This document shows positions 9,259-17,731 of a stretch of DNA of 64,000 nt, one piece after another; positions within the stretch are counted from its first letter, which is position 1, and every line of letters begins with the position of its first letter. A model generated the notes under the pieces. The model saw only the letters and a list, made by a program, of their open reading frames with translations. It ran no database searches and was not told where the DNA came from. The DNA lies in NCBI RefSeq assembly GCF_900103815.1, contig NZ_FNHZ01000001.1, positions 757,715 to 821,714 of the forward strand. The letters are read 5' to 3'. Made by a program: the position numbers and the translations under genes. Source of the DNA: Lachnospira pectinoschiza (lineage in GTDB: Bacteria; Bacillota; Clostridia; Lachnospirales; Lachnospiraceae).

Positions 9259-11679
9259 ATGAATACATCTTTAAATTGGATTAAAGCTATGGTCCCAGGC
9301 CTTGAGTGTACTGATCAGGAATTCCGTGATGCTATGACACTTTCAGGTACAAAGGTTGAGGGATTTGAAAGATATAATAAGAACTTAGAGAAAATCGTTG
9401 TTGGCCAGATTGAGTCTGTTGAGGCTCATCCAGATGCTAGCAAGTTAGTAGTTTGTAAGGTTAACGTTGGAACAGAAGTTTTACAGATCGTAACAGGTGC
9501 TCCAAATGTTAAGGTTGGAAGTTCAGGACAGAAGGTTATCGTAGTACTTGATGGTGGTAAGGTAGCTGGTGGTCACGATGGTGGCGCACTTCCAGAGAAT
9601 GGAATTAAGATTAAGAAGGGTAAGCTTCGTGGAGTTGAATCATTTGGTATGATGTGCTCTATGGAAGAGCTTGGTGTTTCTTCTGAATTCTTCCCAGGTG
9701 CAGATCCAGACGGTATCTACTTCCTTGGTGATGATGCAGAAGTTGGTTCATCAGCAATTGAGTATCTTGGTCTTGATGATGTTGTTTACGAATATGAAAT
9801 TACTAACAACAGAGTAGACTGCTATAGTGTAATTGGTATTGCAAGAGAGGCAGCAGCTACATTTAAGAAGGAATTTAAGGCTCCAGTTGTTACTAAGACA
9901 GGTAACGATGAGGACGTTAATGATTATATTAAGGTTGAAGTTAAGGATAGCGACCTTTGCAAGCGCTACACAGCTAGAGTTGTAAAGGATATTAAGCTTG
10001 CTCCATCTCCAGAGTGGATGAGAAGAAGACTTATGACAGCTGGTATTAGACCTATTAATAACATCGTTGATATTACAAACTATGTTATGGAAGAATATGG
10101 TCAGCCAATGCATGCTTACGACCTTGAAACTATTGAAGATAGAAAGATCGTTGTTGCAAGAGCAAAGGACGGAGAAAAGTTTGTAACACTTGATGGTCAG
10201 GAAAGAAATCTTGATTCAGAAGTGCTTATGATTAATGATGGTAAGAAGGCTATTGGTATTGCAGGTATCATGGGTGGCGAAAACTCTATGATTACTGACA
10301 ATGTTAAGACAATGCTTTTCGAGGCTGCTACATTTGATGGTACTAACATTAGAAAGTCAGCTAAGAGAGTTGGTCTTCGTACAGATGCTTCAGGTAAGTT
10401 TGAAAAGGGCCTTGATCCAGAGAATGCTATGGCAGCTATGGATAGAGCTTGTCAGCTTATTGAAGAACTTGGTGCTGGTGTAGTTGTTGGTGGTGCTATT
10501 GACATTTACCCAGTTAAGAATGAAAGAAAGAGAATTACTTTCGAGCCAGAAAGAATTAATGCATTACTTGGTACAAATGTATCAGTTGATGATATGATGA
10601 CATATTTTAAGAGACTTGAAATTGAATATGATAAGGATAGCAATGAATTAATTATTCCTACATTTAGACAGGATTTACTTAGAAATGCTGATATCGCTGA
10701 AGAAGTTGCTAGATTCTTTGGTTATGACAACATTCCTACAACTCTTCCTCATGGTGCAACTACAATGGGTAAGATTTCATTTAAGCAGGAAGTTGAATTA
10801 GAGGCTGCTAGAATTGCTAAGTTTGCTGGTTTCTCAGAAGCTATGACATATTCATTTGAAAGCCCTAAGGTATTTGATAAGTTATTGCTTGATGCAGATG
10901 ATAAGTTAAGAAAGACTATTGTTATTTCTAACCCACTTGGTGAAGATTTCTCAATCATGAGAACACTTCCACTTAATGGTATGTTAAACAGCCTTTCAAC
11001 AAACTATAACAGACGTAACAAGAACGTTAAGTTATTCGAGCTTGCTAAGGTTTATATTCCAACAGGTGAAGAACTTCCAGATGAGAGAGTTCAGTTCACA
11101 CTTGGTTTCTTTGGTGATGGCGACTTCTTTACAATGAAGGGTGTTGTTGAAGAATTCCTTGATGAAATTGGAATTAGCAACAAGTTAACATATAATGCAG
11201 ATGCTAAGAAGAACTTCTTACATCCAGGTAGACAGGCTGAAATCTCTTATGAAGGTAAAGTACTTGGTTACTTAGGTGAGGTTCATCCTAAGGTAGCTGA
11301 TACTTACGGTATTGGTGATAGAGCTTATGTTGCAGTTCTTGATATGCCAGTAGTAACAGAGCTTGCTAACTTCGATATTAAGTACACAGGAATTGCTAAG
11401 TTCCCTGCTGTAACAAGAGATTTAAGTATGGTAATGCCAAAGACTATGCCAGTTGGTGACGTTGAAGCTATTATTGCTAAGCGTGGTGGCAAGTTAGTTG
11501 AAAGCTATAACTTATTCGATATTTACGAAGGTAGCCAGATTAAGGAAGGCTTTAAGTCAGTAGCTTACTCAATCGCATTTAGAGCTAATGATAGAACTCT
11601 TGAAGATAAGGACATTACACCAGTAATGGATAACATCTTAAAGGATTTATCAGCAGCAGGCGTTGAATTAAGAGCTTAA
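9259..11679 (+). CDS. pheT: Phenylalanine--tRNA ligase beta subunit
   Basis: An 806-residue protein of full family length, behind AAAGGGAG. Its N-terminal tRNA-binding (EMAP-like) domain covers about residues 40-155 ('VGQIESVEAHPDASKLVVCK'). B3/B4 editing-type domains are in the middle ('NIVDITNYVMEEYGQPMHAYD', 'IAGIMGGENS'), then B5 and the inactive class II-like domain. A C-terminal ferredoxin-fold anticodon-binding domain ends it ('FPAVTRDLSMVMP'). It works only with PheS. A strong terminator follows, so pheST appears to be a two-gene operon. Confidence 0.97.
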   Translation: MNTSLNWIKAMVPGLECTDQEFRDAMTLSGTKVEGFERYNKNLEKIVVGQIESVEAHPDASKLVVCKVNVGTEVLQIVTGAPNVKVGSSGQKVIVVLDGGKVAGGHDGGALPENGIKIKKGKLRGVESFGMMCSMEELGVSSEFFPGADPDGIYFLGDDAEVGSSAIEYLGLDDVVYEYEITNNRVDCYSVIGIAREAAATFKKEFKAPVVTKTGNDEDVNDYIKVEVKDSDLCKRYTARVVKDIKLAPSPEWMRRRLMTAGIRPINNIVDITNYVMEEYGQPMHAYDLETIEDRKIVVARAKDGEKFVTLDGQERNLDSEVLMINDGKKAIGIAGIMGGENSMITDNVKTMLFEAATFDGTNIRKSAKRVGLRTDASGKFEKGLDPENAMAAMDRACQLIEELGAGVVVGGAIDIYPVKNERKRITFEPERINALLGTNVSVDDMMTYFKRLEIEYDKDSNELIIPTFRQDLLRNADIAEEVARFFGYDNIPTTLPHGATTMGKISFKQEVELEAARIAKFAGFSEAMTYSFESPKVFDKLLLDADDKLRKTIVISNPLGEDFSIMRTLPLNGMLNSLSTNYNRRNKNVKLFELAKVYIPTGEELPDERVQFTLGFFGDGDFFTMKGVVEEFLDEIGISNKLTYNADAKKNFLHPGRQAEISYEGKVLGYLGEVHPKVADTYGIGDRAYVAVLDMPVVTELANFDIKYTGIAKFPAVTRDLSMVMPKTMPVGDVEAIIAKRGGKLVESYNLFDIYEGSQIKEGFKSVAYSIAFRANDRTLEDKDITPVMDNILKDLSAAGVELRA

Positions 11680-11723
11680 TTTTAAACTTTTCACTTTTTA
11701 TAATAACAAATAAATGATAAAAT

Positions 11724-11770
11724 ACTAACTTCGGGGAGTTTTGTAAGATCGCTTCCCGAAGTTAGTTTTT
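11724..11770 (+). terminator. Rho-independent terminator after pheT
   Basis: A 14-bp stem (ACTAACTTCGGGGA pairing with TTCCCGAAGTTAGT, one G-U) is followed by T6. Confidence 0.88.
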
Positions 11771-11817
11771 GATAAAAGAAAGGGTATGATCGCGTTGGTC
11801 ATATTTATAGGTGTTTA

Positions 11818-12867
11818 ATGATGGATTTACATGATTTTGACTATGATTTACCAGAGGAGTTAATTGCTCAGGATCCACTATCTGATAGATCTTCATCTAG
11901 ACTTATGGTTCTTAATAAGAACACAGGAAAACTAGAACATAAGATTTTTAGAGATATTATTGACTATCTTAATCCAGGGGATTGCTTAGTTCTTAATGAT
12001 ACTAAGGTTATTCCTGCAAGACTTTACGGTGAGAAGGAAGGTACAGGCGCAGGCATTGAAGTGCTTTTACTTAAGCGTAAAGAGGATTTAAAGGATACAT
12101 GGGAAGTTTTAGTTAAACCAGGTAAAAAAGCTAAGGTTGGAGCTAGAATTAGCTTTGGTGATGGTAAGCTTGTTGCTGAAGTTAAGGACATTGTTGATGA
12201 TGGTAATAGAATTATTCAGTTTGAATACGAGGGTATTTTTGAAGAAATTCTTGATGACTTAGGACAGATGCCACTTCCACCATATATAACACATAAGCTT
12301 GAAGATAAGGATAGATACCAGACAGTTTATGCAACTCATAAGGGCTCAGCTGCAGCCCCTACAGCAGGTTTACATTTTACTAATGAATTACTTAAGGCTA
12401 TCGAGGAAAAGGGCGTTAAAATCGCAAGAGTAACCCTTCACGTAGGTCTTGGTACATTTAGACCTGTTAAGGTTGAGAATATCTTAGATCACCACATGCA
12501 CTCAGAATTCTATATGGTTAGCCAGGAAGCTGCCGATATAATAAATGAGACTAAGAAGAATGGTGGCAGAGTAATTTCTGTAGGAACAACTTCTACAAGA
12601 ACTATTGAGTCTGTAGCTAACGAAGACGGTACAGTGCCTGCTAAGACAGGCTGGACAGACATTTTCATCTATCCAGGTTATAAGTTTAAGACAATTGATT
12701 GCCTTATAACTAATTTCCACTTACCAGAATCTACTCTAGTTATGCTTGTTTCAGCCCTTGCTGGCAGAGAAAATGTACTTAATGCATACAAGATAGCAGT
12801 AGAGGAGAAGTATAGATTCTTTAGCTTTGGTGATGCAATGTTTATTACAGACAATGAGATACAGTAA
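11818..12867 (+). CDS. queA: S-adenosylmethionine:tRNA ribosyltransferase-isomerase
   Basis: A 349-residue protein with the full set of QueA motifs: '[15 protein letters not shown]' at the N-terminus, '[15 protein letters not shown]', '[13 protein letters not shown]', '[10 protein letters not shown]' and '[17 protein letters not shown]'. It transfers and isomerises the ribosyl group of SAM onto preQ1 in tRNA to make epoxyqueuosine, the penultimate step of queuosine synthesis. Tandem ATGs at 11818 and 11821 are both possible starts; an AGGTG lies 5-8 bases upstream. It sits alone between terminator and PilZ gene, and no other queuosine gene is in the window. Confidence 0.96.
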   Translation: MMDLHDFDYDLPEELIAQDPLSDRSSSRLMVLNKNTGKLEHKIFRDIIDYLNPGDCLVLNDTKVIPARLYGEKEGTGAGIEVLLLKRKEDLKDTWEVLVKPGKKAKVGARISFGDGKLVAEVKDIVDDGNRIIQFEYEGIFEEILDDLGQMPLPPYITHKLEDKDRYQTVYATHKGSAAAPTAGLHFTNELLKAIEEKGVKIARVTLHVGLGTFRPVKVENILDHHMHSEFYMVSQEAADIINETKKNGGRVISVGTTSTRTIESVANEDGTVPAKTGWTDIFIYPGYKFKTIDCLITNFHLPESTLVMLVSALAGRENVLNAYKIAVEEKYRFFSFGDAMFITDNEIQ

Positions 12868-12972
12868 ATTTAATGAGCGTTTAATGAAAAATCCTGTCAT
12901 ATCGGTTGTTAATTAATGCACTGTTGTGCTAAAATAATACTAGTAGAGAGGATTAAAACTGGAGGTAATAAG

Positions 12973-13341
12973 ATGGTTGAACGAAGAAAGTCTAAAAGGA
13001 CTGACATCGACGCAGTCATTGCATTAAAGCAATTAGGGGATAATTTTGTTACGGGTATTTCAGGCAAAGCAGTTTCTGTTAATACTCTTAACATTTCAAA
13101 GGATGGTATTGCATTTAAGTCAGATAGAAAGTTTAAGTTAAACTCATATCATGATACTATTATCAAGCTTGATAACAAGGAATCCTTTGAAGCAATTATC
13201 GAAGTAGTTCGCATGGAGAATAGAGGCGAACCAGAAACAACTTATGGATGCCGTTTCATTGGTATTACTAGTGATGATCAGTTTAAGATTGATGTATATC
13301 AGATCGTTTACGAATCAAGACTAGCAACTGAAGGGGCTTAA
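12973..13341 (+). CDS. PilZ-domain protein (cyclic di-GMP receptor candidate)
   Basis: A 122-residue single-domain protein. GGAGG at 12961-12965 selects ATG 12973. The N-terminus carries the RxxxR-type motif ('ERRKSKRTD'). The second PilZ signature, (D/N)xSxxG, is present as 'NISKDGIAF', followed by the six-stranded barrel. Both cyclic di-GMP-contacting elements are therefore intact, and binding is likely. The target cannot be told from the sequence. It lies between queA and the RNase P RNA and shows no operon partner. Confidence 0.85.
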   Translation: MVERRKSKRTDIDAVIALKQLGDNFVTGISGKAVSVNTLNISKDGIAFKSDRKFKLNSYHDTIIKLDNKESFEAIIEVVRMENRGEPETTYGCRFIGITSDDQFKIDVYQIVYESRLATEGA

Positions 13342-13370
13342 AAGTTGTAATTACAATTTCAGATTTATAT

Positions 13371-13720
13371 ATGAGTAAGACAGATGATCGCGGCTACATT
13401 TCCGAAAGGAAGTAGGTGAGGAAAGTCCGGGCTTCATAGGGCAGGATGCCGGATAACGTCCGGTGGAGGCGACTCCAAGGCTAGTGCAACAGAGATATAC
13501 CGCCATTTTATGGTAAGGGTGGAAAGGTGGAGTAAGAGACCACCGCAGTCTTGGTAACAAGATTGGCTATGTAAACCCCATTCGAAGCAAGACCGAGTAA
13601 AAACATTACGTCTGCCCGGCGTGTTTTAGGTAGGTCGCTTGAGTCTATTGGCAACAGTAGAACTAGATAGATGATCATCACGAAGCAATTCGACATAACC
13701 CGGCTTATAGTTTTGCTCAT
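13371..13720 (+). ncRNA. rnpB: RNase P RNA component
   Basis: The ribozyme core that matures tRNA 5' ends. Diagnostic conserved blocks are present in order: GAGGAAAGTCCGGGC at about 13418, a GTGCAACAGAGA-type CR-II region, GTAAACCCC near 13571, TAGATAGATGATC near 13665, and ACATAACCCGGCTTATAG at 13693-13710. The ends pair as helix P1 (ATGAGTAA at 13371 with TTTGCTCAT ending at 13720). A terminator follows directly. Minus-strand reading frames through this gene are artefacts. Confidence 0.97.
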
Positions 13721-13730
13721 TTATAATAAA

Positions 13731-13765
13731 ATAACAGCAGCCAGTGATGGCTGCTGTTATTTTTT
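13731..13765 (+). terminator. Terminator of rnpB, probably bidirectional
   Basis: A perfect stem AACAGCAGCCA / TGGCTGCTGTT with loop GTGA is followed by a T run. Read from the minus strand the same stem is followed by TTTTATT, so it may also stop pyrBI transcription. Confidence 0.92.
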
Positions 13766-13768
13766 ACA

Positions 13769-13790
13769 GGCCTAGGCAATTGCCTAGGCC
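13769..13790. repeat. 22-bp perfect palindrome between rnpB terminator and pyrI
   Basis: GGCCTAGGC-AATT-GCCTAGGCC reads identically on both strands, four bases beyond the T-tract of the rnpB terminator and 26 bases from the pyrI stop. It is GC-rich in an AT-rich spacer and lacks its own T tract. Confidence 0.75.
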
Positions 13791-13816
13791 ATTTATATTA
13801 TTAAATTTTGGATGCA

Positions 13817-14242
13817 TTATCTATTATATTTTTCTTCACAGTATTTACATCTGTAAACCTGCTTTTCCTCATCTGCAAGGAAGAATACGTGCTTTAACCC
13901 CTGTTCAATTGAAGTAATGCATCTTGGGTTGTTACAGAAGATAATATTAGTAATTTCCTTTGGAAGAGAAAGTGTCTTTTTCTCAACGATTTCACCGTTC
14001 TTAATTACATTAACAGTGATGTTATGATCAATAAAACCAAGTGCGTCTAAATCTACTAAATCAAGACCACCCTCAATTTTAATGATATCTTTTTTGCCCA
14101 TTTTATTAGAACGAGCATTCTTTATAATAGCTACCTGACAATCAAGTAAGCCAAGTCCAAGTTTATTATAGATTTCCATAGCCTTGCCAGCTTCAATATG
14201 GTCAAGTACGAAACCTTCATTTAACTGTCCAACGTTTAACAT
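13817..14242 (-). CDS. pyrI: Aspartate carbamoyltransferase regulatory subunit
   Basis: A 141-residue PyrI-type protein. It has the N-terminal nucleotide-binding domain ('GFVLDHIEAGKAMEIYNKL') and the C-terminal zinc domain with four cysteines ('FCNNPRCIT' and 'YRCKYCEEKY') that contacts PyrB. It lies 93 bases downstream of pyrB behind TGAGGAG. Together they suggest an allosteric ATCase of the enteric type, sensitive to pyrimidine nucleotides. That differs from the PyrI-less Bacillus type. Confidence 0.95.
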   Translation of the reverse strand: MLNVGQLNEGFVLDHIEAGKAMEIYNKLGLGLLDCQVAIIKNARSNKMGKKDIIKIEGGLDLVDLDALGFIDHNITVNVIKNGEIVEKKTLSLPKEITNIIFCNNPRCITSIEQGLKHVFFLADEEKQVYRCKYCEEKYNR

Positions 14243-14335
14243 AGCAATCTCCTCATTTATATTTGTATTTCTTAATTTTAAAAATGATGCTAAAACCCGT
14301 CTTTATTAGCGCCAGTTTCTATCTATTAAGATTTA

Positions 14336-15253
14336 TTATTTATCAAGTCCAAGAAGTGTAAGGATAAGAGCCATTCTTACATATACACCAAATTGAGCCT
14401 GCTTAAAGTAAGCTGCTCTTGGATCGTCATCAACTTCAACAGAGATTTCATTAACTCTTGGAAGTGGATGTAATACATACATATTTTCCTTTGCCTTAGC
14501 CATCTTTGCCTTATCAAGAACGTAGAAGCCCTTCATTCTTAAGTATTCATCTTCAGAGAAGAATCGTTCTCTTTGTACTCTTGTCATGTAAAGGAAATCA
14601 AGCTCGCCAATAACATCGTCTAAGCTTTCAACTTCAATGAAATCACAATTATTTTCTTTTAAAACATCTTCTCTGATGTAATCAGGAATTCTAAGTTCTT
14701 TAGGAGAAATAAGAACAAACTTGATGTTAGAATATCTAACAAGGGAACTAATAAGAGAATGAACAGTACGTCCAAATTTAAGATCGCCACAAAGACCAAT
14801 AGTGAAATTATCAAGGGAACCACCAAGCTCTCTAATTGTCATAAGATCTGTAAGAGTTTGAGTTGGATGCTGATGACCACCATCACCTGCGTTAATAACA
14901 GGAATTCTTGAAACAGAAGCAGCAACCATTGGTGCACCTTCCTTTGGATGTCTCATAGCAGCGATATCTGCATAACATGAAATAACACGAATTGTATCTG
15001 CAACGCTTTCACCCTTTGAAGCGGAAGATGAGTTAGCAGAAGAAAAACCTAATACAGACCCTCCTAAGTTAAGCATAGCAGCTTCAAAACTTAATCGGGT
15101 TCTTGTACTAGGTTCATAGAATAAAGTAGCTAATTTCTTTCCTTCACAACGTTTAGAATACTTATCTGGGTTGTGAGAAATATCTCTGGCTAAATCAAGT
15201 AGGTTATTTAATTCTTCAACACTTAAATCTAGCGGACTAAGTAAATGTTTCAT
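14336..15253 (-). CDS. pyrB: Aspartate carbamoyltransferase catalytic subunit
   Basis: A 305-residue protein catalysing carbamoyl phosphate plus aspartate to carbamoyl aspartate, the committed step of pyrimidine synthesis. The carbamoyl-phosphate loop '[13 protein letters not shown]', the flexible '[13 protein letters not shown]' loop, 'HPTQTLTDL' and '[10 protein letters not shown]' are all intact. The start is set by CGGAGG. I see no PyrR-binding attenuator in the ~160-base leader, so control may be allosteric through PyrI or by another route. The rest of the pyr pathway is not in the window. Confidence 0.97.
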   Translation of the reverse strand: MKHLLSPLDLSVEELNNLLDLARDISHNPDKYSKRCEGKKLATLFYEPSTRTRLSFEAAMLNLGGSVLGFSSANSSSASKGESVADTIRVISCYADIAAMRHPKEGAPMVAASVSRIPVINAGDGGHQHPTQTLTDLMTIRELGGSLDNFTIGLCGDLKFGRTVHSLISSLVRYSNIKFVLISPKELRIPDYIREDVLKENNCDFIEVESLDDVIGELDFLYMTRVQRERFFSEDEYLRMKGFYVLDKAKMAKAKENMYVLHPLPRVNEISVEVDDDPRAAYFKQAQFGVYVRMALILTLLGLDK

Positions 15254-15292
15254 AATGCCTCCGTAAATCTCAATTAATTTTTAATCTTATGT

Positions 15293-15321
15293 ATTCTACT
15301 ATTAAAATCATAAAATATCAA
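15293..15321 (-). promoter_or_regulatory. Candidate sigma-A promoter for pyrBI
   Basis: On the minus strand TTGATA, a 17-base spacer and TAGAAT lie about 40 bases before the pyrB start. Confidence 0.5.
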
Positions 15322-15348
15322 TGTTTATTTCAAAAAAAATACAAAAAA

Positions 15349-15389
15349 TAAACCCCAAGAAAAATAAACTTAATTTTCTTAGGGTTTAT
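15349..15389 (-). terminator. Terminator of the lactonase-family gene
   Basis: A long stem (ATAAACCCTAAGAAAAT with ATTTTTCTTGGGGTTTAT, read on minus) is followed by a T-rich tract just downstream of the stop at 15413. It separates that gene from pyrB. Confidence 0.8.
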
Positions 15390-15412
15390 ATTAGAATCAC
15401 AATATATTCTAA

Positions 15413-16465
15413 TTAGTCTTCTAATTCAACAATCTCCATGTTGTTAGGATGAGAAATGCTAAGTGGCTTACCATTCATAACAATTAAGCCCTTCTCATAA
15501 TCAACTGTGAAAATTGTAATTGTGTTATTCTCGTTATTCATACACATTACATGCTTGTCATCAGGGAATATACCTAAGAACTTAGGATATTCACCACTTA
15601 CAGGTAAGGAATTAAGAGCTGATAACTTACCAGTCTTCTTATCTACTTTATAAACTGTAAGAGTGTTATCACCAGCGTTAGAGCAAAGTAAGTTCTTGCC
15701 TGAGTTTGTAAAGCTAATATAAGCTGCTGCACTATTAGACTTGTGGTCCTTTCTTACAGTGAAAATGTTCTGAATAAGTTCAAATCTATTCTTATCTGAA
15801 TTCTTGTCATATTCGTATACGTTGATGTAGTTCTTAAGCTCGCAAACAACATAAGCAAATTTACCATCTGCACTAAATAAAAGCTGACGAGGAGCTGATT
15901 CCTGCTGTGATCTAATAATATCATAGAGCTTAATTCTACCAGTCTTGTGGTCAAATTCGTAAAGCTTAATCTGATCAATACCTAAATCACAAGCGCAAAG
16001 TAAATCTTCATCAGGTGTGAAGCAAACTCCACTAACATGTGGTCTTGAATTACGTTCAGCAATACTTCCCATACCCTTATGGAATACTTCATCAGCAATG
16101 CCGCCAATTGAACCATCTACCTTAATCTTTAAAACTGTAATCTTACCATCATGATAACCTGCAACAACTAGGAACTTATTATCCTTAGTTGTAACAATAT
16201 TACAGCCTCTCATACCGTTAATAGAAGCAGTATTAAGCTTCTTTAAAGAACCATCTTCTAATATTTTAAAGGAAGTAACACCCTGATCACAAATAGAGTA
16301 AAGGAACTGCTTATCATATGATGTAGTTACATAAGAAGGATTGTCGATTTCAATCTCATCTCTTTCAGTAATACGTCCCTTTGGCACATCTAAATCATAA
16401 ATATGAATGCCCTTACTTTTTTCCTGTGTGTATGTTCCCACATATGCTACGTATTTTTTACTCAT
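15413..16465 (-). CDS. Lactonase-family seven-bladed beta-propeller protein (6-phosphogluconolactonase-like)
   Basis: A 350-residue protein with the Pgl/YbhE-type start 'YVAYVGTYTQEKSKGIHIYDLD'. Repeated propeller blades follow ('GKFAYVVCELKNYINVYEYD', 'SGKNLLCSNAGDNTLTVYKVD'), ending with 'HPNNMEIVEL'. Family members hydrolyse 6-phosphogluconolactone or related lactones. The enzyme activity is inferred from family only, because the fold also serves other roles. It is a single gene with its own terminator, divergent from nrdR across 273 bases. A possible minus-strand promoter (GTGACA, 17 bases, TTATAT) lies in that gap. Confidence 0.85.
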   Translation of the reverse strand: MSKKYVAYVGTYTQEKSKGIHIYDLDVPKGRITERDEIEIDNPSYVTTSYDKQFLYSICDQGVTSFKILEDGSLKKLNTASINGMRGCNIVTTKDNKFLVVAGYHDGKITVLKIKVDGSIGGIADEVFHKGMGSIAERNSRPHVSGVCFTPDEDLLCACDLGIDQIKLYEFDHKTGRIKLYDIIRSQQESAPRQLLFSADGKFAYVVCELKNYINVYEYDKNSDKNRFELIQNIFTVRKDHKSNSAAAYISFTNSGKNLLCSNAGDNTLTVYKVDKKTGKLSALNSLPVSGEYPKFLGIFPDDKHVMCMNNENNTITIFTVDYEKGLIVMNGKPLSISHPNNMEIVELED

Positions 16466-16676
16466 AGTTTTCCTCCAATAAAAAGTATTGTCTCCATGAA
16501 TATAAAAACCCCTTTAGTTTTTTGTCACGTTAAAACAATCTAGTACAATTTTAATTCAAGGAGGGCTTTTTTTCAATAGGACTCGGTTAATTTTTTAACA
16601 AAACTAATATAATAAAGTGTTTTAGAAAATGTTACGAAATCTAGTAATTATGTATATTTGCCAAGTAAATATAAAC

Positions 16677-16705
16677 TTGACGTTGCTTAAAAAATTACAT
16701 ATAAT
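16677..16705 (+). promoter_or_regulatory. Sigma-A promoter for nrdR
   Basis: TTGACG, a 17-base spacer and TATAAT lie 33 bases before the nrdR start. It is one of the best matches to consensus in the window. Confidence 0.8.
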
Positions 16706-16738
16706 TGATTTAAATAAAAAGATGCGGAGGTGCTTAAT

Positions 16739-17185
16739 ATGAAGTGTCCATTCTGTGGTAATGATAATACTAAGGTTATTGATTCTAGACCAACAGACGA
16801 TAGCTCAATTAGACGACGTCGTCAGTGTGAAGTTTGTGGTAAGAGATTTACAACATATGAGAAAGTAGAGACCCTACCGCTTATTGTTATAAAAAAGGAT
16901 AATAACAGAGAACCATATGATAGAGAGAAGATAGTGGCAGGCATAGTTAGATCATGTCATAAGAGGCCAGTTTCTATCTCAAAGATTAATTCTATGGTTG
17001 ACGAAATTGAGAATACGATATTTAATATGGGAGAGAAAGAAATTTCTACTAATACAATTGGCGAAATCGTTATGGATAAATTAAAGGATGCAGACGAGGT
17101 CGCTTATGTAAGATTTGCTTCCGTATATCGTGAATTTAAGGATGTAAACACATTTATGGATGAAATCAAGAAAATTTTAAAATAG
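16739..17185 (+). CDS. nrdR: Transcriptional repressor NrdR
   Basis: A 148-residue repressor of ribonucleotide reductase genes. GCGGAGG at 16724-16730 selects ATG 16739, giving the canonical N-terminus MKCPFCG rather than the GTG at 16730. The zinc ribbon uses two CxxC pairs ('CPFC', 'CEVCGKRF') followed by the ATP-cone (about residues 46-136) that senses dATP/ATP. No nrd gene or NrdR box pair is seen nearby, so its targets are elsewhere. It is followed 27 bases later by yqeG. Confidence 0.97.
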   Translation: MKCPFCGNDNTKVIDSRPTDDSSIRRRRQCEVCGKRFTTYEKVETLPLIVIKKDNNREPYDREKIVAGIVRSCHKRPVSISKINSMVDEIENTIFNMGEKEISTNTIGEIVMDKLKDADEVAYVRFASVYREFKDVNTFMDEIKKILK

Positions 17186-17212
17186 AGAAATCTATTGTTA
17201 TAAGGAGTTTTT

Positions 17213-17731
17213 ATGTTGAAGAGATTTTATCCGGATTTGTATATTGATTCTGCGTATAATATTGATTATGAGGGCCTCTATAACGGTGGTTATAGAGGCA
17301 TTATCTTTGATATAGATAATACCCTAGTAGAACATAATGCACCGGTAGATGAAAGATGCAAGAATTTATTTGAGAGATTACACGAGATAGGTTTTGAAAC
17401 CTGCATTATCTCTAATAACGGTGAGGAAAGAGTAAGACCTCTAGCTAATGCAGCTAATTCTAAGTACGTTAGTAAGGCAGGCAAGCCAAATCCTAGAAAC
17501 TATCACAAGGCCATGAACATTATGAAGACAAGATCTAACGAAACATTTTTTGTTGGAGACCAGATTTTTACTGATGTTTGGGGCGCTAATAGAGCAGGAA
17601 TTTTCTCAATATTAGTAAAACCTATTGCAAAGCATGAGGAGATTCAGATAGTATTAAAAAGAAGACTTGAGTGGATTGTTTTAAAGTCTTACAAAAGGTT
17701 TTTAAGGAAGAAGGAAAATGAAAGAAATTAA
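17213..17731 (+). CDS. yqeG: YqeG-family HAD phosphatase
   Basis: A 172-residue HAD IIIA-type protein. Motif I is 'GIIFDIDNTLVEHN', motif II 'TCIISNNGEE', motif III the lysine of 'SKAGKPNPRNYHKAM', and motif IV 'FFVGDQIFTDVWGANRAG'. All catalytic Asp and Lys residues are present. YqeG proteins are phosphatases, with phosphatidylglycerophosphate proposed as substrate for some homologues. In Firmicutes the gene often sits next to aroE, as here. The stop overlaps the following aroE start by 14 bases, indicating translational coupling. Confidence 0.92.
   Translation: MLKRFYPDLYIDSAYNIDYEGLYNGGYRGIIFDIDNTLVEHNAPVDERCKNLFERLHEIGFETCIISNNGEERVRPLANAANSKYVSKAGKPNPRNYHKAMNIMKTRSNETFFVGDQIFTDVWGANRAGIFSILVKPIAKHEEIQIVLKRRLEWIVLKSYKRFLRKKENERN

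Noticed and set aside
13351..13720. Two minus-strand frames of ~70 codons
   Set aside because: They lie entirely within RNase P RNA.
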